Part shown: one piece after another, positions 54,801-60,738 of the stretch
Position numbering within the stretch: the stretch's first letter is position 1
Layout of the letters: the number at the start of each line of letters is the position of its first letter
Assembly (NCBI RefSeq): GCF_004117875.1
Contig: NZ_RAHW01000002.1
Span: forward strand, 310,001 to 374,000
Source: Geomonas oryzae
Lineage (GTDB): Bacteria > Desulfobacterota > Desulfuromonadia > Geobacterales > Geobacteraceae
Length of the DNA stretch: 64,000 nucleotides
Direction: 5' to 3'
Position numbers and translations under genes: made by a program
Notes under the pieces: generated by a model
Told to the model about the DNA's origin: nothing
Database searches by the model: none
Seen by the model: only the letters and a program-made list of their open reading frames with translations

Positions 54801-55122
54801 CATCCTGTTCCGCGGCGGGAGCTGGCAGGAGTTGGACGCCGAGGGGCTCATCCTGGGTGTCGAAAAAAATGTCGTTTTCGAGGAGCGCCATACCCCCCTG
54901 GAACCGGGGGACCTCCTCTTCATTTACACGGACGGCATCATCGAGGCGGAGAACGACGCGGGGGATTTCTTCGGGGTGGACCGGCTTTGCCGGCTGCTCT
55001 CCGGGCTGCTTAAAGAGGAGCCTGAGGTGGTGATCGAGAGAGTGCTGACCGAGGTGGGAACCCACGCCTGGCCCCAACCTTTACAGGATGACATTTCCAT
55101 GGTAGTCATGAAGGTGGCGTGA
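51889..55122 (+). CDS. Sodium/solute symporter fused to GAF and PP2C (SpoIIE) phosphatase
   Basis: 1077 residues from ATG 51889. Residues ~1-490 are a multi-helix SSF (PutP-like) transporter with VYATSWTFYGSVGKAATTGIDFLPVYLGPT near the start. A cytoplasmic linker leads to a GAF domain at ~655-800, a coiled coil, and a SpoIIE/RsbU-type PP2C domain at ~830-1075 (VGGDYYDFF, VMGDVSGHSVGAAL, FANAGHTRPILF, LLFIYTDGIIEAEN, DDISMVVMKV), with the metal-binding Asp residues present. It should therefore dephosphorylate serine on a STAS protein, and the next gene encodes one. CbrA-type proteins join an SSF domain to a histidine kinase; here the output is a phosphatase. The solute is unknown. Confidence 0.93.
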   Translation: MLEVNWVWGTALLYIALLFLVAYYADQRQKAGRSITANAWVYSLSIAVYATSWTFYGSVGKAATTGIDFLPVYLGPTLTAFTWWFLLKKMVRISKENNITSIADFISSRYGSSQWLGAIITVITVMGVMPYIALQLKAVSTSFTIITGYHDFHLGFMERVYIPSPHPGLFTALLLAVFSVLFGARHLTSTERHDGLVAAIALESVVKLVAMLVVGAFITYFAFDGMGDIFWRMFQKEPHTLSRLVTLDATGENSYASMFSILALSMSAVMLLPRQFQVMVLENAHEAHLNSASWRFPAYMFLMNLFVMPIALAGILMTGSNNGADYFVLTLPMRLDSPWIALVAFLGGFSASAGMVMVESIAVSTMLLNHVLMPVVIRFRPQSWFPLLLINLKRFGIVLVILLGYLYQSAVGESYMLANMGLISFSAAVQFAPALIGGLYWPRGNKAGAITGLLLGFAVWFYTLLLPSVLQAGGWQTDLLLYGPFGIGILRPQALFGLTGLDEFTHTLFWSMFMNIAAYLSLSILLGQGEKESEQMNRFVRVFSSEGTPQWETKRLSKPVTIVQFVTLMSKFIGEQQAHAAIADYLGEREIDGKGGVSEFELPNLKRFVEKTLAGSLGGAAAGAVVESFLSDIGSRMEPVFDIFSTVRTSRDQSREALFVRLRASEIMNRSLELDIIMGDLLELLLREFKLDLAVIRLLNEESVLKVRSYRGVGGERITAEDRILEIDTHVGEAFLGRRTEFFNDTAFITKPIAKEIFQKEGIKSFAHIPIASEGSPPVGVLSVFSRSIIGLFTEQFVELLESLAGQLAQAVRIVEEREAKERERRQKEAALLENARVTRDLELAKQIQLSLLPESPPSLPGLHIASRCVPAAHVGGDYYDFFHRGTGVMDVVMGDVSGHSVGAALIMVETRSVLRAQMQESRSPKDLLKLLNELLYDDLTGAELFITMFCARYDDAKRALTFANAGHTRPILFRGGSWQELDAEGLILGVEKNVVFEERHTPLEPGDLLFIYTDGIIEAENDAGDFFGVDRLCRLLSGLLKEEPEVVIERVLTEVGTHAWPQPLQDDISMVVMKVA

Positions 55123-55215
55123 CCCAAGAGGGGGCGCCTCTTGCTAAATGTCGGCACTTATTGCACAATGAAGCAGGCTGTATACCGTATCGGACCTCAC
55201 AACAAGGAGAAGGCC

Positions 55216-55557
55216 ATGAACCTAGCAAGCGAGACGAGGAACGACGTTGTAATTATATACGTCAAGGAGGAAAGGCTGGACGCGCACAATTCCACCGAGC
55301 TGAAGAGTGCGGTGCAGAAGCTTTTCGAGGACGGGAAAAAGAACGTGCTGGTGGACCTGAAGGATGTCCGCTTCATCGACAGCTCCGGTCTCGGCGCGCT
55401 GGTGTCCGGTTTTAAGAACGCCATTTCGCACCAGGGGAACCTGAAGCTCTCCTCGCTGCAGTCTCAGGTCAAATCGATGTTCGAACTGACCCGTCTGCAC
55501 CGGGTGTTCGAGATATTCCCATCCACGGTTGAGGCGGTGGAGAACTTTCAGTCCTAG
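55216..55557 (+). CDS. STAS-domain anti-sigma factor antagonist
   Basis: 113 residues from ATG 55216 after AAGGAGAAGG. A single STAS domain: VVIIYVKEERLDAHNSTELKSAV, then VLVDLKDVRFIDSSGLGALVS. The serine in FIDSSGLG is the residue phosphorylated by anti-sigma kinases and released by PP2C phosphatases in RsbV/SpoIIAA proteins. It is followed after 32 bases by an HATPase anti-sigma kinase and preceded by the symporter-phosphatase, so the three should form a partner-switching module. Confidence 0.95.
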   Translation: MNLASETRNDVVIIYVKEERLDAHNSTELKSAVQKLFEDGKKNVLVDLKDVRFIDSSGLGALVSGFKNAISHQGNLKLSSLQSQVKSMFELTRLHRVFEIFPSTVEAVENFQS

Positions 55558-55589
55558 GCGGGGCCCATGGTCCTGAAGCGAGGCTCCAG

Positions 55590-56015
55590 ATGCAAGGGAA
55601 CACGATCGAGGTCGACATAAAGGTCCCCAACAAGACGAGGTACCTGAGTCTTATCGGGAAGATCGGGGAGGACATCGCCCGCGAGCTTGAGCGCTTCAGC
55701 GGCGACAAGGAGGTGCTCGCCTACCACCTGAATCTGGTCCTCACCGAGGCGATGGTGAACGCCATAAAGCATGCCGGCCCCAAGGAGCCGGAAAAGCTCG
55801 TTCGCATCGTGATAAGCCTGCATCGCGACGATCTCACCATCAGGGTTTACGACGACGGTCAGGGATTCGACATCAACGCCATCCCCGCCCCCAACTTCGA
55901 GGAGTTGGAGGACCGGGGACGCGGCATATTCCTGATCCGTACCCTGATGGACTCGGTCGCTTACAGAAAGAGCTGCAAGGAAAACATGCTGGAGATGAAA
56001 AAGAAACTCGCCTGA
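55590..56015 (+). CDS. RsbW-like HATPase anti-sigma factor / serine kinase
   Basis: 141 residues with the HATPase_c_2 fold: N-box LTEAMVNAIKHAGP, G1-box VYDDGQGFDINAI and a late DRGRGIFLIRTLMD. Such proteins bind either a sigma factor or a STAS antagonist, and phosphorylate the latter. No sigma factor gene lies in this window, so its regulated target is elsewhere or is not a sigma factor. It is the last gene of the operon; the convergent lgt gene ends three bases later. Confidence 0.93.
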   Translation: MQGNTIEVDIKVPNKTRYLSLIGKIGEDIARELERFSGDKEVLAYHLNLVLTEAMVNAIKHAGPKEPEKLVRIVISLHRDDLTIRVYDDGQGFDINAIPAPNFEELEDRGRGIFLIRTLMDSVAYRKSCKENMLEMKKKLA

Positions 56016-56018
56016 CCC

Positions 56019-56792
56019 CTATCCGCGGCGGTAGCGCCTGATCACCATCGCCACCCCCAGAAGGAACATCGGGAAGCTCAGCATCTGTCCCATAGACAGC
56101 CCTCCGAAGAGAAAACCTATCTGCTCGTCGGGCTCCCTGACGAACTCCACCAGGAATCGGAACAGTCCGTACAACGCGATGAAGGACCACACCACCACCC
56201 CGTCCTTTTTCACCTTGCGCGAAACCAGGTAAAGCACGGTGAACATGACCGGCCCCTCGAGAAACGCCTCGTAGAGCTGGGAAGGATGGCGCGGCAGCGG
56301 CCCCCCGCTGGGGAAGACGATCCCCCAGGGGACGTCGGTGACCCGGCCGTAGAGCTCGCCGTTGATGAAGTTGCCGATCCTGCCGAAGCCAAGCCCCACC
56401 GGGCCGGCCAGAAAACCTATGTCGGCCAGGGGATAGAAGGCGAGCTTGTGCTTGCGGATGTAGTAAAGGCTCGCCAGGGTGGCGCCGATCAGGCCGCCGT
56501 GGAAGGACATCCCCCCCTCCCAAACCGCGAACAGTTTCAGCGGATGGCTCAGGTAGTAGGAGAGGTTGTAAAAGAGTATGTAGCCTAAGCGGCCGCCCAG
56601 GATCACCCCGAGGGCGACGGTGAAGATGATGTCGGCGACCTGGTCCTTGTTGAGCGGCAGCCCCTTGCGCTTCACGCCGGAGAGGATGATGAAGTAGGCG
56701 CTGACGAAGCCGCAGATGTACATGAGACCGTACCAGCGGAATTCCAGCGGCCCAAGGCGCAGGAAGACCGGGTCGATGTTCGGGAAAACCAT
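56019..56792 (-). CDS. lgt: Prolipoprotein diacylglyceryl transferase
   Basis: 257 residues with seven membrane helices. Lgt motifs are present: FRWYGLMYICGFVSAYFI, the YHGGL-type SFHGGLIGA, and GRIGNFINGELYGRVTDVPWGIVFP with the HPSQLYEA motif. It transfers diacylglycerol from phosphatidylglycerol to the lipobox cysteine of preprolipoproteins, such as the two lipoproteins encoded at 46.6-49.9 kb. It probably forms the downstream part of a minus-strand unit with the DUF4124 gene. Confidence 0.97.
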   Translation of the reverse strand: MVFPNIDPVFLRLGPLEFRWYGLMYICGFVSAYFIILSGVKRKGLPLNKDQVADIIFTVALGVILGGRLGYILFYNLSYYLSHPLKLFAVWEGGMSFHGGLIGATLASLYYIRKHKLAFYPLADIGFLAGPVGLGFGRIGNFINGELYGRVTDVPWGIVFPSGGPLPRHPSQLYEAFLEGPVMFTVLYLVSRKVKKDGVVVWSFIALYGLFRFLVEFVREPDEQIGFLFGGLSMGQMLSFPMFLLGVAMVIRRYRRG

Positions 56793-56817
56793 GCTTTTCT
56801 CCAGGCGGTGATGCCGG

Positions 56818-56855
56818 CCGGACCGGGTAACCGCACGAGGCGGCGCCCGGTCCGG
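56818..56855. other. Perfect 10-pair hairpin between the DUF4124 gene and lgt
   Basis: CCGGACCGGG and CCCGGTCCGG form a perfect stem with an 18-base loop. It has no T-run on either strand, so it is not a textbook terminator; it might still attenuate or stabilise the minus-strand transcript entering lgt. Confidence 0.6.
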
Positions 56856-56873
56856 GGTTGGCGGGATGTCTTG

Positions 56874-57368
56874 TTATTTACGGTATTCGGCGGGGACGCC
56901 GAGACGGTCGGCGCTCTCCTGAAGCAGTTCGAGTCTCTTGCGCTGCGCCTGGACCCGGTCCTCGGCGTACCTGATGCTGTTCTGGATCGAGAGGTACTCG
57001 GAGCGGCTCATGGTCGAGGTATCACGCAGCCTCCCTTTGAGCGTTGCGAGATCGGACTCGGCGTTTTTCAGGTTGAACTCGGCCTGCGAAAACTCCCTGC
57101 GCCAGGCCGCTTCGTCCTTCCCGCCGTAGAGCTTCTTGCCGGCTTCCGGCTCGTCCTTCTTCGCCTTTGGTTCCGCCGGGGCGTCGTTGATGATCTTCAC
57201 CGGCTCCTCATCGACGCCGAGCCTTTTGGCCTTTTTCCGGTACTTCTTCGGAACCTTTCCGAGGTCCTCGGCGAAGTTCACCGTTCCCCTCTCGTCGGTC
57301 CACTGGTAGGTCTCCGCGATCGCCGAGAGCGGATAGAGCAGGAGCAACAGCACGAGCAGTTTTTTCAT
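56874..57368 (-). CDS. Exported DUF4124-domain protein
   Basis: 164 residues with a signal peptide (cleavage after AIA near residue 18). The mature N-terminus ETYQWTDERGTVNFAEDLGKVPKKYR is the DUF4124 pattern, a short beta module common in periplasmic proteins. The rest is charged and ends in a coiled coil (ESDLATLKGRLRDTS..., QAQRKRLELLQESADRLG). Function unknown. It starts 47 bases after the HIT gene's stop on the same strand. Confidence 0.9.
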   Translation of the reverse strand: MKKLLVLLLLLYPLSAIAETYQWTDERGTVNFAEDLGKVPKKYRKKAKRLGVDEEPVKIINDAPAEPKAKKDEPEAGKKLYGGKDEAAWRREFSQAEFNLKNAESDLATLKGRLRDTSTMSRSEYLSIQNSIRYAEDRVQAQRKRLELLQESADRLGVPAEYRK

Positions 57369-57415
57369 CTTTTCTCTCCTTAGGCTGTACCGTTTCAGGT
57401 TCCGTTACCCCGAAC

Positions 57416-57760
57416 CTACCCCGGAGGCCACCCGAGCTTGCGCCCGGCCAACAGGTGGAAATGAATGTGAAATACGGACTGGCCGGCGCCGGCGTTGGTG
57501 TTGTTCACCAGGCGGAACCCTTCCTGATCGAAGCCGCGCTCGCGGGCAAGGGAGGCGGCAACCCGGTGCACCGCACCGATCAGCAGGTCGTCCTCGGGGG
57601 CGAGGTCAAGCGCGTTCACCAGGTGCTTCTTCGGGATGAGGAGCATGTGCACCGGCGCCACCGGGTTGATGTCCTCGATGGCGAAGAGGAGGTCGTCCTC
57701 GTAGACCTTCCTGACCGGGATGCGCCCGTCCGCCATCTTGCAGAAAAGACAGTCGTTCAT
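57416..57760 (-). CDS. HIT-family nucleotide hydrolase (HinT-like)
   Basis: 114 residues from ATG 57760 after GGAGG. It has the zinc-type N-terminus NDCLFCKMADGRIPVRKVYEDD and the active site QSVFHIHFHLLAGR (His-x-His-x-His). HinT-type enzymes hydrolyse adenosine phosphoramidates and similar nucleotides as homodimers. It lies 27 bases downstream of the TlyA-type gene on the same strand. Confidence 0.95.
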   Translation of the reverse strand: MNDCLFCKMADGRIPVRKVYEDDLLFAIEDINPVAPVHMLLIPKKHLVNALDLAPEDDLLIGAVHRVAASLARERGFDQEGFRLVNNTNAGAGQSVFHIHFHLLAGRKLGWPPG

Positions 57761-57787
57761 GTGAAACACCTCCTGCGGGATGGAAAT

Positions 57788-58561
57788 CTACTCCGAAGCG
57801 ATCGGGTCCCCGGGTTCGGGAACCGCGCCGCCTTTTTTCAGATGGATCAGGAACTCCTTGTTCCCCTTAGGGCCGAGGATCGGGGAGTCGCAAACGCCGA
57901 GGACGGTAAGGCCCAGGCCAAGGGCGAGATCGGTGATGCCGTCGACCACCTCCTGGTGCTTTTTCGCGTCCCGCACCACGCCCCCCTTCCCCACCTGCCC
58001 GCGTCCCACCTCGAACTGCGGCTTGATCAGGGCCACCACGATGCCGTCCTCCTTGATGAGGCGCAAAGTCGGCGGAAGCACCTTGTCCAGCGAGATGAAC
58101 GAGGCGTCGATGACGGCCAGGTCCGGGGTTTCCGGGAGCGACTCGAGGTAGCGGATGTTGGTCTTCTCGAGGTTCACCACCCGCGGGTCCTCGCGCAGCT
58201 TCCAGGCGAGCTGCCCGTAGCCCACGTCGACGGCGAAGACACGCCGGGCGCCGCGCTGCAAAAGGCAATCGGTGAAGCCTCCGGTGGAGGCGCCGACGTC
58301 GACGGCGCAAAGCCCGCTGACCTCGATGCCGAAGCGGGCGAGCCCCTCGGCGAGTTTCAGTCCGCCGCGGCTTACGTACGGCAGCGGCTCTCCCTTCAGG
58401 CGGATCTCAGCCTCGGGGGCGACCATGAGCCCCGCCTTGTCGGCCAGGTGGTCGTTTACCACCACCTGTCCGGCCATGATGAGCGCCTTGGCCCTCTCCC
58501 GCGAGGGGGCAAGCCCCCGCTCGAACACCAGCTTGTCCAGTCTTTCCTTCGCCACCGTCAC
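57788..58561 (-). CDS. TlyA-family S4/FtsJ RNA methyltransferase
   Basis: 257 residues with GTG start; another GTG two codons later is possible. Residues 1-60 are an S4 RNA-binding domain (RLDKLVFERGLAPSRERAKALIMAGQVVVN). The FtsJ-like methyltransferase has the SAM motif AVDVGASTGGFTDCLLQRGA and a K-D-K-E-type set (Asp in VIDASFISL, Lys in VALIKPQFE). TlyA proteins 2'-O-methylate rRNA in actinobacteria and are often misannotated as haemolysins. The target in this organism is unknown. Confidence 0.92.
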   Translation of the reverse strand: MTVAKERLDKLVFERGLAPSRERAKALIMAGQVVVNDHLADKAGLMVAPEAEIRLKGEPLPYVSRGGLKLAEGLARFGIEVSGLCAVDVGASTGGFTDCLLQRGARRVFAVDVGYGQLAWKLREDPRVVNLEKTNIRYLESLPETPDLAVIDASFISLDKVLPPTLRLIKEDGIVVALIKPQFEVGRGQVGKGGVVRDAKKHQEVVDGITDLALGLGLTVLGVCDSPILGPKGNKEFLIHLKKGGAVPEPGDPIASE

Positions 58562-58582
58562 TCCAAAATCAAAACCGGCTCA

Positions 58583-58606
58583 CGCAAAGCCGCAAAGTCG
58601 CAAAGA
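58583..58606. repeat. 8-bp tandem repeat (CGCAAAGN)x3
   Basis: CGCAAAGC, CGCAAAGT and CGCAAAGA follow each other between the UbiD-family and TlyA-type genes. The unit length equals that of the AACGTAGA repeats near 44 kb, though the sequence is different. Confidence 0.7.
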
Positions 58607-58651
58607 AAAACAAGTTTCGGGTAAAAAGCATCTCTGTTTCGCGCTTCTCTC

Positions 58652-60493
58652 TTAATAAAGCCCGTGCAGCGGTCCGCCGGGTGCCGCGAGCTCGTCCACC
58701 TTGCGCTCCACCGCGGGGTCTTCGACCAGGGGCGGTGCGTGGTGCGGCTTTATACGCGCGTCGATCACGACGGGTCCGGTGCACCCCCACTGCTTGCAGA
58801 CCATGGAGGCGCCCACGCCGTAGATGTCGGCGGCGGGATCGCTGCGGGTGAAGGCGACCCAGAGGAAGTTGTTCAGTTCCGCCGCGGTGAAACGGCTGTC
58901 GTCGCAGACCACGATGAGCGGGAACCCCTCCAGCCCCTCGACGCCGGAAAGCGTTTCGCAAAGCTCATCCATCCGCTCGTCCGGTTCCCCTTTCTTCGTC
59001 CGGCAGGCGGGGCCGCGCAGCGCGATGACGCCCGGGAGGCAGAGCCTGGGGTCGTCGAAGCCGGCGGGGAGCTTGAGCCCGGCGGGGAGCTCGGCAGCCA
59101 GGGTGCGACGCTTCTCCCCGATCGCGGCGATGACCACCTTGGAGCCGCTGTTCAGTCCCGAGCCGGAGTAGTCCAGGGTGTCCATGGTGGTTGCGGTCTG
59201 GAAGTGCAGGTCGCGGCGCGGGTCGAAACGCTCCAGGACGTGGGCCAAAAACGCCGGTATGTCGTGGATGTCCAGGCGCGGCGCGTCCTCGTGGGCGGCT
59301 ATCATCAGGTACTTCGCCAGGGAGAGCTGCCCCTGCCCGAGGACCGCGTTCGCGATGGTCAGAAGCTCCTGCGGCGTGCGCCGCTCCCCGTAGGGGACGT
59401 AGCGCTCGCTGCCGACGGCGAATAAAAGCGGGTGCACCCCGGCCGCATCCACCGCGTGCACCGCCTTCACCCCGGGGATGACGGTCGGGATGAGCGGTCC
59501 GGTGAGCTCGTGGATGAAGGCGCCGAACGAGGTATCCTCCTGCGGCGGGCGTCCCACCGTGGTGAAGGGCCAGATGGCGCCGTCGCGGTGGAAGACTTCT
59601 TCCACTTTCACCACCGGGAAGTCGTGTGCGAGGCTGTAATAGCCGAAATGGTCGCCGAAGGGGCCCTCGGGGAGCGTCCTTTTGGGGTCGACGATGCCGG
59701 TGATGCAGAAATCCGCCTGCGCCGGGATGGGAAGCCTGCCCTCGCGCTGCACCATTTCGATGCGGTGCCCGGCCAGGAGCCCGGCGAAGGAGAGTTCCGG
59801 CATCCCCTCGGGAAGCGGCATGACCGCGGCGACCGTCATGGACGGGGGGCCGCCGACGAAGATGTTGACCCGGAACGGCTCGCCCCGCTCGATCGCCTCG
59901 GCGTGGTGAAAGCCGATGCCGCGGTGGATCTGGTAGTGCAGCCCGATCTCCTCGTTCTCGCGATAGGCGCCGCCGGAGAGCTGCACCCGGTACATGCCGA
60001 GGTTCGAATGGCGCAAGCCCGGTTGAGCCGCACTCTCGGAATAGACCTGTGGAAGCGTGATGAAGGCGCCGCCGTCGTCTGGCCAGGATTTCAGCTGCGG
60101 GAGGCCGGCGACCGTGGTGCGATTGGCGAGAACGGGGCCGTCCGTCACCGTTTTCGGGAGAAGGTGCCAGGCGGCGGGGACCGCGCCCAGCAGGGTGGTC
60201 GGTTCCTTCAGCGCGGTGCGCGGGTCCACCTTGAGCTTCACCAGGCGCTCCACCGCCTTGAGTGTGTCCCTGAAGATGTATCTCGTGCGGTCGAGGGTCC
60301 CGAAGAGGTTCCCGAGCATGGGGAAGGCGCTCCCCTTCACCCTGGTGAAGAGCAGCGCCGGGCCGCCCGCCTGGTAGACGCGGCGCTGGATCGACCCGAT
60401 CTCGAGTTCCGCGGAAAGTTCGCAGTCGATCCTGACCAGCGCGCCGGTGCGCTCCAGGTCAGCGACGCAGGATGCAAGGTCTCTATATCCCAA
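58652..60493 (-). CDS. UbiD-family menaquinone biosynthesis decarboxylase
   Basis: 613 residues, TTG start six bases after GGAGG. A UbiD-type decarboxylase that needs prenylated FMN: motifs include GIVDPKRTLPEGPFGDHFGYYS with the conserved glutamate region, and GRPPQEDTSFGAFIHELTGPLIPTVIPGV. The ~600-residue length with a C-terminal extension (FTRSDPAADIYG..., CTGPVVIDARIKPHHAPPL) fits the menaquinone decarboxylase group used with the futalosine pathway rather than the ~490-residue UbiD of ubiquinone synthesis. A UbiX-type prenyltransferase is not in the window. The assignment to menaquinone is by family and length. Confidence 0.88.
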   Translation of the reverse strand: MGYRDLASCVADLERTGALVRIDCELSAELEIGSIQRRVYQAGGPALLFTRVKGSAFPMLGNLFGTLDRTRYIFRDTLKAVERLVKLKVDPRTALKEPTTLLGAVPAAWHLLPKTVTDGPVLANRTTVAGLPQLKSWPDDGGAFITLPQVYSESAAQPGLRHSNLGMYRVQLSGGAYRENEEIGLHYQIHRGIGFHHAEAIERGEPFRVNIFVGGPPSMTVAAVMPLPEGMPELSFAGLLAGHRIEMVQREGRLPIPAQADFCITGIVDPKRTLPEGPFGDHFGYYSLAHDFPVVKVEEVFHRDGAIWPFTTVGRPPQEDTSFGAFIHELTGPLIPTVIPGVKAVHAVDAAGVHPLLFAVGSERYVPYGERRTPQELLTIANAVLGQGQLSLAKYLMIAAHEDAPRLDIHDIPAFLAHVLERFDPRRDLHFQTATTMDTLDYSGSGLNSGSKVVIAAIGEKRRTLAAELPAGLKLPAGFDDPRLCLPGVIALRGPACRTKKGEPDERMDELCETLSGVEGLEGFPLIVVCDDSRFTAAELNNFLWVAFTRSDPAADIYGVGASMVCKQWGCTGPVVIDARIKPHHAPPLVEDPAVERKVDELAAPGGPLHGLY

Positions 60494-60626
60494 CCGATTC
60501 CTCCGGAAGATTCCAGCTGAACAACGGACTACTATTAATGCAGCCCCGCAGCCAAGTCAACACAAAAGACCCCCGGAGCCCGCTCGCAGACAGGCCCCAG
60601 GCGGGGCCCCCGCATCCCGTATCAGG

Positions 60627-60655
60627 GGGGACCGGCTCCGCAGGTGCCGGTCCCC
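60627..60655. other. Perfect 10-pair GC hairpin upstream of the sensor kinase
   Basis: GGGGACCGGC and GCCGGTCCCC make a perfect stem around a nine-base loop in the 245-base gap between two divergent genes. There is no T-run. The remainder of the gap shows nothing I can assign. Confidence 0.6.
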
Positions 60656-60738
60656 TTCCCCCCCTTGCCTCGAAACACTATTCTGAAAGCGCCTTTTGTG
60701 CTAACCTGCCGAACTGATTAACCGCATGGGAGAGCCAC

